A stretch of 64,000 nucleotides of DNA from CAJXMH01 sp964001305 (lineage in GTDB: Bacteria; Bacteroidota; Bacteroidia; Flavobacteriales_E; Vicingaceae). A program made the position numbers and the translations under genes. Location of the stretch: contig CAXFAI010000036.1 of assembly GCA_964001305.1 (NCBI GenBank), positions 186,001 through 250,000 of the forward strand, given 5' to 3'. Shown here one piece after another: positions 38,601 through 46,286 of this stretch. Position 1 is the first letter of the stretch; each line of letters starts with the position of its first letter. A model generated the notes under the pieces. That model searched no databases. It saw nothing but the letters and a program-made list of their open reading frames with translations, and was not told where the DNA came from.

Positions 38601-39032
38601 ATTGACTTAGCTTGGAAAGAACATTTGAGAGAAATGGATGACTTGAAGCAATCTGTGCAAGGAGCAGTTTACGAACAAAAAGATCCGTTGTTGATATATA
38701 AGTTTGAAGCTTTTGAGTTGTTCAAGCAAATGCTAGATCGAACAAATCGAGAAGTGGTTGCCTTCTTATTAAAAGGAAATTTACCACAACAAGAAGTTCA
38801 AGCTCAAGTAAAAGAAGCACCTCAGCAGCAGCAAGCTCAACCTAAGTTAGAAACTTCTAGAACTGAAATACCAAGCTTTAGCCAAGGACAATCAAGTCAA
38901 GCTCAAAATTCAGGTGCAACGGCTCCAAGCAAACCAAAAGTAGAACCAGTTCGAGTTGAGAAAAAAGTAGGACGAAACGACCCTTGCCCTTGCGGCAGTG
39001 GCAAAAAGTTTAAGCAGTGCCACGGTAAGTAG
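35691..39032 (+). CDS. secA: Preprotein translocase ATPase SecA
   Basis: A 1113-residue motor ATPase that drives export of unfolded preproteins through SecYEG. Helicase-like motifs are Walker A MATGEGKT (about residues 193-200), DEVDSVLIDDARTPLIISG (DEAD-like), the second ATPase domain with VLVGTTSVEISELL and TNMAGRGTDI, and QLRGRAGRQGDPGSSQFYVS. It ends with the zinc-binding SEC-C tail GRNDPCPCGSGKKFKQCHG (Cys-x-Cys-x8-Cys-His). Length exceeds the about 900 of E. coli; the acidic coiled insert after residue 60 and that around 330-470 are typical of Bacteroidota. The ATG at 35691 is preferred over an upstream TTG because of the promoter at 35647. A hairpin terminator follows. Confidence 0.97.
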   Translation: MFGSLTKTFKKILGSKADRDIKEVMPLVEKIKAVYPQLASLSNDELRQKTTDFKQTINEYIAKEQEEIEQLKAQAEAEESTDQKESIYKQIDDIESSIDNKLEEVLERILPEAFAVVKETARRFAETKAVKVTASEMDKDIAAKRDSVEIEGDQAIWHNQWNASGAEITWDMVHYDVQLIGGITLHKGKIAEMATGEGKTLVATLPVYLNALTGRGVHLVTVNDYLARRDAEWMGPIFEFHGLTVDCIDNHQPNSAERRTAYQADITYGTNNEFGFDYLRDNMSRTPEELVQRKHHYAIIDEVDSVLIDDARTPLIISGPTPKGDKHEFAELKPVVEKLVTAQRRLITTLIADAKKKLTQEVEDSKAQKKLQEDGGMALLRSYRGLPKNKALIKFLSEPGIRSQLQKTENYYMQDQGKEMHLVDEELFFVIDEKNNSIELTEKGIELISGNNTSDDFFVLPDINMELSEIDNSSIDEQEKIAAKDRIIQDYSIKAERIHTVNQLLKAYTLFEKDTEYVVMDNKVKIVDEQTGRIMEGRRYSDGLHQAIESKENVKVEAATQTYATVTLQNYFRMYHKLSGMTGTAETEAGEFWDIYELDVVVIPTNKPIARDDREDLVFKTTREKYNAVIDEIEVLVKQNRPVLVGTTSVEISELLSRMLKMKNIKHNVLNAKLHQKEADIVAEAGKPGNVTIATNMAGRGTDIKLSKEVKDAGGLAIIGTERHESRRVDRQLRGRAGRQGDPGSSQFYVSLEDNLMRLFGSDRIAKLMDRMGHEDGEVIQHSMITKSIERAQKKVEENNFGIRKRLLEYDDVMNSQREVIYRRRKNALFGERLNVDIANMIYDTVGSIVQENTDVRDFENFKFELIRNLSIESPVSEDDYMKMNANELTENINELCVEAYKQKTSLVAKSAYPVIKNVYENEANNYQNIVVPFTDGKKTIQVVSPLEKAYESEGKELNRSFEKNVILAMIDLAWKEHLREMDDLKQSVQGAVYEQKDPLLIYKFEAFELFKQMLDRTNREVVAFLLKGNLPQQEVQAQVKEAPQQQQAQPKLETSRTEIPSFSQGQSSQAQNSGATAPSKPKVEPVRVEKKVGRNDPCPCGSGKKFKQCHGK

Positions 39033-39035
39033 GCG

Positions 39036-39989
39036 TTATCTTAAAAGAGAGTCTATATGAGCCGAAATCTTCTTCGTGAAGATTTCGGCTCCTTTTATAT
39101 TCATATGATTCTCGTTATCAAATAATCTGGTATTCCTTTCAAAGTCTGTTTCATAATTCAGAAAATGAACGTGATTAGTACTTAGCATTTCATGAAGAAA
39201 CTCTTCTCGCAATGCTAATTTCTTCGCATCCATTTTTTGATTATACATCTGATGTTTGGGTGGTGACAAAAAAATGAGTTGAACCTCATATTTCAAACAC
39301 GTATCCCTAATAGCTCTCAATCGCTGTGCATGAGCTTCAAATGGTTTTGTGGATAATGAAAAGTGAGAAATCTTAGAAAGATAGTCTTGACTGGTCAATT
39401 GAATACGTTTCTCATCATAGGATAGCCTTCTAAACCTTGTGATTGGAAGATGAATTGACGTATCTAAAGGTTTATCTATAAATCCATACTTATTATATTG
39501 ACTTACCCCTTTTTGCTTAAACTCTTGAAGTATTTTTCTTAAGTAGAACTGAGGCTGGGCACTAATCAAAAAATGCTGATTAACCGAAGGAGTAGTGCCA
39601 TAATTATTAATCTGGAAATAGTTCAGTAAAAGGTGATTTTTTGCCCAAGCTTGTCCACGACTTTCAAACATGGAATGATAAGACAATTCTACTACAACTG
39701 CCTTTATTTCTTTTAACTGACTAAAGTATTTTTGAAACAGAAGATAATCTATATCCATTGCACTACCGTCAATAGCTAAAGAAGCTGTTTTAAGTCCAAT
39801 AAACTCAGGATTAACAGAATGAGCCAATTGTGAGCTCCCCAACAACAAAAGTTCTATCTCGTTCTGTTCATCTTCAATCAGTTCCGATTTAGCCTTAAAA
39901 GTATTTTCTCTTAGATGCAATTCAATTGGAATCAACAGAATAAAAGGAAGCAAAAACAGCAGAAAACGAAACAAAAAAATTCTCATCAT
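39036..39989 (-). CDS. SGNH-like protein of the MBOAT/SGNH acylation pair
   Basis: A 317-residue protein with an N-terminal hydrophobic segment (about 2-22, LFRFLLFLLPFILLIPIELH) that could anchor it in the membrane. Block I of an SGNH/GDSL-like fold is suggested by LLLLGSSQLAHSVNP (about residues 46-60) and the C-terminal DNENHMNIKGAEIF, where His would be the catalytic His of an Asn/Asp-x-x-His motif. It directly follows the MBOAT gene (2-base gap), as alginate AlgI partners AlgJ/AlgX-like SGNH proteins do. It therefore probably helps acylate the polysaccharide. Two ATGs are in tandem at the start. Its 3' end contains the secA terminator hairpin. Confidence 0.72.
   Translation of the reverse strand: MMRIFLFRFLLFLLPFILLIPIELHLRENTFKAKSELIEDEQNEIELLLLGSSQLAHSVNPEFIGLKTASLAIDGSAMDIDYLLFQKYFSQLKEIKAVVVELSYHSMFESRGQAWAKNHLLLNYFQINNYGTTPSVNQHFLISAQPQFYLRKILQEFKQKGVSQYNKYGFIDKPLDTSIHLPITRFRRLSYDEKRIQLTSQDYLSKISHFSLSTKPFEAHAQRLRAIRDTCLKYEVQLIFLSPPKHQMYNQKMDAKKLALREEFLHEMLSTNHVHFLNYETDFERNTRLFDNENHMNIKGAEIFTKKISAHIDSLLR
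39059..39096 (+). terminator. secA terminator inside the convergent gene
   Basis: A 14-bp perfect stem, GAGCCGAAATCTTC (39059-39072) with GAAGATTTCGGCTC (39078-39091), 5-base loop and a following CTTTTAT. It lies 26 bases after secA, within the last codons of the minus-strand SGNH-like gene. Confidence 0.85.
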
Positions 39990-39991
39990 TT

Positions 39992-41422
39992 TTAAAATTG
40001 GAAGTATATAAAGGATTCGCTGTGATTACCTAATAATACAATTGCTAGAATAATGGAATAGTAGATTAACCATCTCAAGCCTCTACTCTTTTTAAAAACA
40101 GCAAATTGCAAACCATGCTCTTTCGTTCTGTGAATCCACTCCCATAGCAAGAAAGCAAATATCATAGGCCATAAAAACATGGGCATATCAATAGAGATTG
40201 GCTGCCATATATCAGTGAAAATTTTACGGATGATGTAAAGCGCATCTGAAACATGTTCTGCACGAAAAAACACCCAGGCAAGACTAACCAATAAAAAGGT
40301 TCTCAAAATACTTAGAACCATTCGAAAAGAAGGTATAGAGCTTTCTACTTCTTTGATGTGGTTTCTGTTTTTTGCTGTCAACAACAATGGCATAAATAAT
40401 AGTGCATGAAAAAAACCCCAAAAAACAAAAGTCCAGTTTGCTCCATGCCAAAACCCACTTACTAGAAAGATAATCATGGTGTTTCTTACTGTTTTAGACT
40501 TGCTAAGTCTACTTCCGCCAAGCGGTATGTATACGTAGTCTCTAAACCAGGTTGACAACGAAATGTGCCACCTTCTCCAAAACTCTGCAATGTCTCTAGA
40601 AAAGTAAGGAAATGCAAAGTTTTTCATTAACTGAAAACCAAATAGTCTTGCCGTACCAATGGCTATATCAGAGTATCCAGAAAAATCACCATAAATCTGA
40701 AAGGCAAACAAAATGGCTCCAATAGCTAATGTGCTGCCTGAATAATCTTGATGATGGGCAAAAATATCGTTGACCAAAACGGCACAATTATCTGCAATTA
40801 CAATTTTTTTAAAAAATCCCCATAAAATTTGTCTCATACCGTCTACCGAAGCGGATAAATCGAACTTTCGTTTAACGTTAAACTGAGGAAGTAAATTTGA
40901 TGCTCGTTCTATGGGACCCGCCACCAGCTGCGGAAAAAAACTGACAAATGCAAAAAACGAAACCGCGTCTTTACTTGGTTCTATCTTTCGCTTATACACA
41001 TCAATTGAATAACTGAGTGTTTGAAAAGTATAGAAACTAATTCCAACAGGTAAAATTACTTTTAGTCGATCGAATTCTATTTGATTTCCAAAAAACCGAA
41101 ATGCATCGATGAAGCTATCTAAGAAAAAGTTATAATATTTAAAATAAGCTAATAGACCAATATTAACGAGGCAACTTAGTGCTAAAAGATATTTACGCTG
41201 TCTTTTATCTTGTTTTTTTGCAAGTGCTATTCCTATACCATAATCAAGTGCAGAACTAAGCATAATTAGGCTTAAAAAGCGCCAATCCCACCAACCATAA
41301 AATACATAACTTGCCAAAAGAATGACAACATTTTGCTTTCTATATTGACTGCTCGGAATTAGCCAATAGACCATAAAAACAAGTGGCAAGAAAATAAAAA
41401 ACTCTATGGAATTAAAAATCAT
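39992..41422 (-). CDS. MBOAT-family O-acyltransferase (AlgI/DltB-like)
   Basis: A 476-residue inner-membrane protein with about ten hydrophobic segments. MBOAT proteins pass acyl groups (often acetyl) across the membrane to polysaccharides. Signatures are the RDIAEFWRRWHISLSTWFRD segment (about 275-295) and the catalytic-His motif VSGFWHGANWTFVFWG (about 323-338). KVILPVGISFYTFQTLSYSID is also typical of AlgI. It sits between the polymerase-like gene and the SGNH partner, so acylation of the locus polymer is the likely job. The 71-base gap upstream to the polymerase gene shows no terminator. Confidence 0.93.
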   Translation of the reverse strand: MIFNSIEFFIFLPLVFMVYWLIPSSQYRKQNVVILLASYVFYGWWDWRFLSLIMLSSALDYGIGIALAKKQDKRQRKYLLALSCLVNIGLLAYFKYYNFFLDSFIDAFRFFGNQIEFDRLKVILPVGISFYTFQTLSYSIDVYKRKIEPSKDAVSFFAFVSFFPQLVAGPIERASNLLPQFNVKRKFDLSASVDGMRQILWGFFKKIVIADNCAVLVNDIFAHHQDYSGSTLAIGAILFAFQIYGDFSGYSDIAIGTARLFGFQLMKNFAFPYFSRDIAEFWRRWHISLSTWFRDYVYIPLGGSRLSKSKTVRNTMIIFLVSGFWHGANWTFVFWGFFHALLFMPLLLTAKNRNHIKEVESSIPSFRMVLSILRTFLLVSLAWVFFRAEHVSDALYIIRKIFTDIWQPISIDMPMFLWPMIFAFLLWEWIHRTKEHGLQFAVFKKSRGLRWLIYYSIILAIVLLGNHSESFIYFQF

Positions 41423-41493
41423 ATCAAGAAGCTTGTTTCCGTTTTACAATAGTTGCAAATAAGTTGCTTACGTACTTAGCAAAAAATATGAAT

Positions 41494-42756
41494 TCACTTG
41501 GTTTCATTTCCAACAGCTTGATTAGAAATAGACTGATACCGATAGCAATATAAGATTCCAAACACCAAAAGAAACATTCCAATTTTGTTTACATCATAAG
41601 AAGCAACAATGCTATGTACAAAGAAAAACAATAGAAAAAGTCTCATTGAAATCAAAAAGGCATCCTTTTTTAAAGGCTTAGGGTACTTATAAAAAATACC
41701 AAGCAGCATTGGAATCTTTAAAATCATAAACCCAACTATTCCATATAAAAATAATGAACCTAGCCAACCAATATCCGACGGGAAAAAGTAATTATACATA
41801 CCCAAATATCCGTCTTGATATCTATTACTCAACAAGCCTGTCCCAAAAATTGGATTTTCTTTGATCCCTTGCCAAGCGATTTCTGATTGAGTAATTCGCG
41901 ATGCTGCAGAATTATCCATTACCTCTCCTCCTAACACCACATTAAAAGCACTAATAAAAAGTTCAACTACGGTGGCAAATTCTTTTGGAAAAAAAATGGT
42001 CGTAACTAAAGTCAATACCAAAACGAAAATAGCCCCAAAAACGGTGAAATAAACCTTTTTCTGAAAGGGTAAATAAATTAGATGGGAAAGCGCACAAATC
42101 ATAATTGATACCGTTAAGTATCTGGCTTTTGCAAATACCACAAAAATGAATAAAGAAGCAGCTATTACAGTAAGATATTTAAATTTTCTTTCGTGTAATA
42201 CCTTTACATATGCATAAAAAAAGCTAAAAACTACCAAGTAATAGCTAAACTTTAAAATCACCCCTTTATCTTGTGAAGAAAGCACTAGGTTGGTATTTGA
42301 AAACACTTCAGGGTTAACAAATAAGTTAATAATGAGCATTGCAACTAGGTAAATTAAACTAACCTTCACAATCAACTTCTCAATACGAACCATTGATAAG
42401 TATTTCCTCTCAAAAAGAAAAACGACTAAAATAGGAATAACAAAATCTATCTTTGATCTTTCAGCAGACATGCCTAACCAAAAACTTTGACCATAGATTT
42501 GATTTGCTTTCAGTGCGCTAATAATCGGTATAAAAGCAATTGGAAGGAGGATAAAAAATAATTTATTTACCCGTTTTGTTTTGAATATTTGAAAAACATA
42601 ATAAAGCAAGAAAACAATTAAAAGGGCCTTAAAAGAGAAGTAACTTATTTCATATAAGAAAGGAATTGGAAGCCTTGTAAATACATCGAAAATTAAAAGC
42701 AAGTAAACGACAAAGAAAAATTCTGTAAGCCAATTTCTACCAATTTGAATGCCCAT
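41494..42756 (-). CDS. Predicted polysaccharide polymerase / O-antigen ligase-like membrane protein (Wzy-like)
   Basis: A 420-residue protein of about ten to eleven hydrophobic helices, with a large loop around residues 255-325 containing GTGLLSNRYQDGYLGMYN and FPSDIGWLG, a layout common in Wzy polymerases and WaaL-like O-antigen ligases. Those families diverge strongly, so the call rests on topology and on its place in the polysaccharide locus next to flippase, export and transferase genes. The upstream sulfotransferase stop abuts its start (TAAATG), with a strong Shine-Dalgarno-like GGAGGGAGG, rare for this phylum. Confidence 0.7.
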   Translation of the reverse strand: MGIQIGRNWLTEFFFVVYLLLIFDVFTRLPIPFLYEISYFSFKALLIVFLLYYVFQIFKTKRVNKLFFILLPIAFIPIISALKANQIYGQSFWLGMSAERSKIDFVIPILVVFLFERKYLSMVRIEKLIVKVSLIYLVAMLIINLFVNPEVFSNTNLVLSSQDKGVILKFSYYLVVFSFFYAYVKVLHERKFKYLTVIAASLFIFVVFAKARYLTVSIMICALSHLIYLPFQKKVYFTVFGAIFVLVLTLVTTIFFPKEFATVVELFISAFNVVLGGEVMDNSAASRITQSEIAWQGIKENPIFGTGLLSNRYQDGYLGMYNYFFPSDIGWLGSLFLYGIVGFMILKIPMLLGIFYKYPKPLKKDAFLISMRLFLLFFFVHSIVASYDVNKIGMFLLVFGILYCYRYQSISNQAVGNETK

Positions 42757-43596
42757 TTACCTCCCTCCTAGATTGCTAAGCAGCTCACTGACCTTTTGTT
42801 GATCTGTATGATAGTACTCTTCCAAAAAAAGTTGATTCTCTGATTTCAAGGTATATTCTTGTTTTTTAAACAAAGATGATGCTTTCAATTTTGTTTTTAA
42901 ACGAAGTGGAATTGCCTTATTTACAGCCCTACGAATAGTTTCACTTTGATAGATTTTTGATAAAAAATCATTTTTTAAAACGAGGCCTTGATTACTTTCA
43001 ACTTCTTTGGTTGTTATAGCGTTTATACCTAAAAATTCTAAGCTCTTCATTTCTATATCATCTCTTTTATCACCATTTAATATGAGCAATTGATTTGAAG
43101 CAAAGTACTTTCTAAACGCCTGAATACGACTATAATACAGCCCTTGTTCTATATATTGAGAATAGAAAGATTTATATTGTTCTTTCTTTTCAATAATTTC
43201 ATCCAAGCTTACAGATACAAATCCTAAGCGTACATCCATTAGATAGTGGGAAATTGCTCTTTGTATTGGATTCCTTAGTAATAGAATTAGCTTGGCTTTG
43301 GGAGAAAATGATTTTATTTTTTTTGCTGTTTCAGGAAACTGAAAATACGAAACGCTAGCCTCGCCTTTCCATTTATATTGAGTCCCGTTCTTATACAAAT
43401 CCAAATATGTTTGTTCAGATTTTAAATAGGTCTTCCCATAATACAACTCTCTCTCTTCTAATGTTTCTGAACTAAAAAAATTGGGCTCTTTCATTTCAGC
43501 CATAAAAACGTCAGGATGCTCGGATAAAAAATTCGCTAAAGCAGTGGTTCCTCCTTTTGCAACTCCAATAATGAATAAGTTTGGCTTATTACTCAA
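42757..43596 (-). CDS. PAPS-dependent sulfotransferase
   Basis: A 279-residue protein with the 5'-phosphosulfate-binding P-loop-like motif IGVAKGGTTALANFLSEHPD (about 10-29) and the 3'-phosphate-binding strand LILLLRNPIQRAISHYLMD (about 100-118). These two motifs define the carbohydrate/heparan-type sulfotransferase family using PAPS. Located among glycosyltransferase and polymerase genes, it should sulfate the sugar chain or its precursor. It overlaps the GT2 gene by 8 bases. Donor supply (cysteine-pathway PAPS) is not encoded in the window. Confidence 0.88.
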   Translation of the reverse strand: MSNKPNLFIIGVAKGGTTALANFLSEHPDVFMAEMKEPNFFSSETLEERELYYGKTYLKSEQTYLDLYKNGTQYKWKGEASVSYFQFPETAKKIKSFSPKAKLILLLRNPIQRAISHYLMDVRLGFVSVSLDEIIEKKEQYKSFYSQYIEQGLYYSRIQAFRKYFASNQLLILNGDKRDDIEMKSLEFLGINAITTKEVESNQGLVLKNDFLSKIYQSETIRRAVNKAIPLRLKTKLKASSLFKKQEYTLKSENQLFLEEYYHTDQQKVSELLSNLGGR

Positions 43597-44500
43597 AAGA
43601 AAACTTTTTAGGTTTTAAAAACACTTTATAAAATAGGTCAAGGTCTTTTAGCCCATTTGCGAGATTAAATTTAAGTACTCTTAAAAAGACAACAAGAAGA
43701 ACAATGGGGTAATAATACCAAAAGTATTTACGGTAAATCAACAGTAAATTTTTAAACTGAAAATACATGGCTACTTTATTTTTTTCACCTAAAGCTTGGT
43801 TTTTAGTCGTTAAACCTTGCTTGTGGTATACCACACTTGATGTGCACACATCGGTTTTAAATCCTTTTTTCTTGGCTCGTAATGACCAATCAAGCTCTTC
43901 AAAATACATGAAGTAATCTTCTGATAGCATTCCCACCTTTTCAAGAAATTCTCTACTTACGAACAAGGATGCACCTACAACAAAATCTACTGCAAGACTT
44001 TTATTGTCATATTGTCCTTTGTCTTTCTCATTAAAGCCAATTTGCACAATTTTACTACTAAACTTATTTATCGTAGCACCGACTGCTTGAATTAAGTTAT
44101 CTGAAGGATAAAAGATCAACTTAGAACCTAGTATACCCACATTTCCTTTATACGCCTTCAACATAGGACTAAGTGCGTCGTCTTTAATGAAGGTATCGTT
44201 ATTTAACAACCACACAAAATCAGCACCTCTAGCTAAGGCCAAGCTAATCCCTAGATTATTCCCATTCGCAAAACCTAGATTCGCCTGATTTACATTTAAA
44301 ATAGGTTTATTTACGACTGATAACTGATTTATGTAGTTTGTCAAGGCTTCTACAGAATCATTTGGTGATAAATTATCTACTATAATCAGCTCATAATTAG
44401 AATAATTAATGTGCTCATAAATGCTTTCTAAGCAAGCAATGGTATCTTTCCAATGAAGATAGTTTAACAGAACTATAGAAACTTTTGGTTTCAAACTCAT
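43589..44500 (-). CDS. Family 2 glycosyltransferase
   Basis: A 303-residue GT-A enzyme with the N-terminal SIVLLNYLHWKDTIACLESI, the nucleotide-binding IIVDNLSPNDS, the acidic FVWLLNNDTFI (DxD-like region, about residues 92-102) and, in the acceptor part, MLSEDYFMYFEELDWSLRAK, which is typical of rhamnosyl- and related GT2 transferases. The C-terminus has a hydrophobic segment (YYPIVLLVVFLRVL, about 260-275) that may attach it to the membrane. It likely adds one sugar of the repeat unit; donor and linkage cannot be read from sequence. Confidence 0.9.
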   Translation of the reverse strand: MSLKPKVSIVLLNYLHWKDTIACLESIYEHINYSNYELIIVDNLSPNDSVEALTNYINQLSVVNKPILNVNQANLGFANGNNLGISLALARGADFVWLLNNDTFIKDDALSPMLKAYKGNVGILGSKLIFYPSDNLIQAVGATINKFSSKIVQIGFNEKDKGQYDNKSLAVDFVVGASLFVSREFLEKVGMLSEDYFMYFEELDWSLRAKKKGFKTDVCTSSVVYHKQGLTTKNQALGEKNKVAMYFQFKNLLLIYRKYFWYYYPIVLLVVFLRVLKFNLANGLKDLDLFYKVFLKPKKFSFE

Positions 44501-44502
44501 GC

Positions 44503-45492
44503 TTATTTATTCATCAATTTAAGCGCTTCTAGTTGCTCTTTATCTAGAAAGTATAGATTGTTTACCTGTTCTACGTTTGGCACCTCAAATTCATCCACTA
44601 TATTATAGTTTACTGAAAACACCTGTACCAAATTTTTTTGCTTGTTCTCTTCATTAAAAGACAAGTATCGTTTGCGCTTGGCAGACACACCGGCATAAAA
44701 ACGTTTTTCTTCTGTGTGGTAAACACCACCTCTGCCCCAACCTGCCATTGGAATTTCTCTCGTCATTTCCCAAGCCTGATTATATACATTCAGTTGAGCA
44801 TGACCACTATCAAATACCCAGTATTCATTATTAATTAAACGAACTGAATGTGGAGCTTTTAAGCTCAGTTTATGTGTTTTCCCATTGGCTAAATTTAGTA
44901 CTCCTCCATTTCCTTGCTTCTTTATCAACTTTTGAGCTACCCGATGAAATAGCTGCTCTCCATTAATGTGATGAATAAGAGCATACAGGCTACCATCGTA
45001 GCCTTTAAATACTTGGTTTGTATGAAATTTATTTTTTTGACCTTCCTTAAATTTAAACTCGCCTCTTCCACTTACATCAAGCCTATTCTCTCCATTGGCA
45101 TCTTTAGGTTGTAAGCGAGTTCTTTTCCATTCTGATTTACTTTCAATATCAAAGGCAACCAATTCATCATAATAAGTATTTGACAGCCATATTTTACCAT
45201 CTATGCAATCTATCTCATGAACATCTCTTAAAAATTGGAGGTTTAATTTCTGACACCGTTTTGTTGTCAAATCTAATTCATACAATTCGTCACCAGTAGT
45301 AAAGTAAAGAATGTTCTTGTTATGCTTGTCCCAGCAAAGCGATGGCACTCCTAAGGATCCAAAGTCATGAAAAAAGGTAAGCTCATGAAATTTTCCCTCC
45401 TCAAAATATTGAACCGTTTTTATCTCCTTTCGATCTAAAAAACGATCATCCACATTGGCATTCTGAGCTCCTAAAACAACTAAACTATCCAT
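44503..45492 (-). CDS. Beta-propeller-like protein of unknown function
   Basis: A 329-residue protein with no signal peptide. It has repeating short beta segments (for example LYELDLTTKRCQKL, IWLSNTYYDELVAFDIESK, YWVFDSGHAQLNVYN), about six blade-like units, and HEIDCIDGKIWLSNT; this resembles six-bladed propellers and lactonase- or DUF4915-like proteins. No catalytic set can be assigned. It is the first gene of the minus-strand group that ends with the SGNH gene and is 2 bases from the GT2 gene. Its start is close to a good minus-strand AAGAGGA. The role in the polysaccharide locus is unknown. Confidence 0.6.
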   Translation of the reverse strand: MDSLVVLGAQNANVDDRFLDRKEIKTVQYFEEGKFHELTFFHDFGSLGVPSLCWDKHNKNILYFTTGDELYELDLTTKRCQKLNLQFLRDVHEIDCIDGKIWLSNTYYDELVAFDIESKSEWKRTRLQPKDANGENRLDVSGRGEFKFKEGQKNKFHTNQVFKGYDGSLYALIHHINGEQLFHRVAQKLIKKQGNGGVLNLANGKTHKLSLKAPHSVRLINNEYWVFDSGHAQLNVYNQAWEMTREIPMAGWGRGGVYHTEEKRFYAGVSAKRKRYLSFNEENKQKNLVQVFSVNYNIVDEFEVPNVEQVNNLYFLDKEQLEALKLMNK

Positions 45493-45566
45493 TCCTCTTA
45501 TTTAAAAGCGAATTACGTTATTTTTTGAAGCTAATAAATACTTATCTGCTATTCTTTTTCAAAAAC

Positions 45567-45574
45567 TATATTTG
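45567..45574 (+). promoter_or_regulatory. -7 element of the plus-strand methyltransferase
   Basis: TATATTTG matches TAnnTTTG exactly, 19 bases before the ATG at 45594. It lies inside the N-terminal extension of an upstream in-frame start, which argues for the ATG. Confidence 0.55.
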
Positions 45575-45593
45575 TAGGCTTTTAAGATTAGGC

Positions 45594-46286
45594 ATGAAGA
45601 GAAGCTTTGAGAATTACTACACCGAGAAAGACGCTAGCTATTACAACAATGTTAGATTGGATTTACTTAAATTCTTGCCAAGCAATAGCAAACAAAAGGT
45701 ATTAGAAGTAGGTGCTGGTGGAGGGCATACACTTCGCTATATTAAAGAAAACAACCTTGCTTCTTATGCTTGCGGAGTTGAATTATTTGAGTTTAAAGAC
45801 AGCAACCAAAATCATGCATCAATAGACCAATTTGTTATTGCAAACATCGAAAAGAAAGACTTAAAACTAGCACAAAGCGCTTTTGATGTTATTATTCTTG
45901 CCGATGTGTTAGAGCATTTAGAAGATCCTTGGGATGTGCTTAACTACTTAGAGCGATTTTTAACCGATGGTGGTTATTTTTTAGTTAGTCTACCTAATAT
46001 TAGAGAAGTTAATGCTTTACGGAAAATCGTATTTAAGGGAAGCTTTGCTTATACTGACCATGGGGTATTGGATAAAACACATTTGCGATTCTTTTGCAGA
46101 AAAAATATGATTGAATTATTGACGTCTCGCAATAGACAAATTCAAGAATCTTCTTCAAGTTTGAAAATGAGAGATGGTAATAGAAAACGGAAACTATTCA
46201 ATCTTCTAACATTTAATTGCTTTGAAGAATTCTTAAGTGTTCAGTACTTTTTTAAAGTTAAACGCTTTAAAGAAGGGACGGCATAA
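45594..46286 (+). CDS. Class I SAM-dependent methyltransferase
   Basis: A 230-residue protein from the ATG at 45594, starting MKRSFENYYTEKDASYYNNV. The SAM motif is KVLEVGAGGGHTLRYIKE (about residues 35-52), followed by ADVLEHLEDPWDVLNYL (motif with the LADVLEHL signature of UbiE/Methyltransf_11-type enzymes) and GGYFLVSLPNIREV. An upstream non-ATG start at 45525 is rejected because the promoter lies inside that extension. It is the only plus-strand gene in the polysaccharide locus; its 3' end overlaps the flippase gene by 46 bases on the other strand. The substrate, probably a sugar or lipid intermediate, is unknown. Confidence 0.82.
   Translation: MKRSFENYYTEKDASYYNNVRLDLLKFLPSNSKQKVLEVGAGGGHTLRYIKENNLASYACGVELFEFKDSNQNHASIDQFVIANIEKKDLKLAQSAFDVIILADVLEHLEDPWDVLNYLERFLTDGGYFLVSLPNIREVNALRKIVFKGSFAYTDHGVLDKTHLRFFCRKNMIELLTSRNRQIQESSSSLKMRDGNRKRKLFNLLTFNCFEEFLSVQYFFKVKRFKEGTA

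Noticed and set aside
45525..45593. N-terminal extension of the plus-strand methyltransferase
   Set aside because: A perfect TAnnTTTG at 45567-45574 lies inside it; the methyltransferase fold begins after the ATG at 45594.
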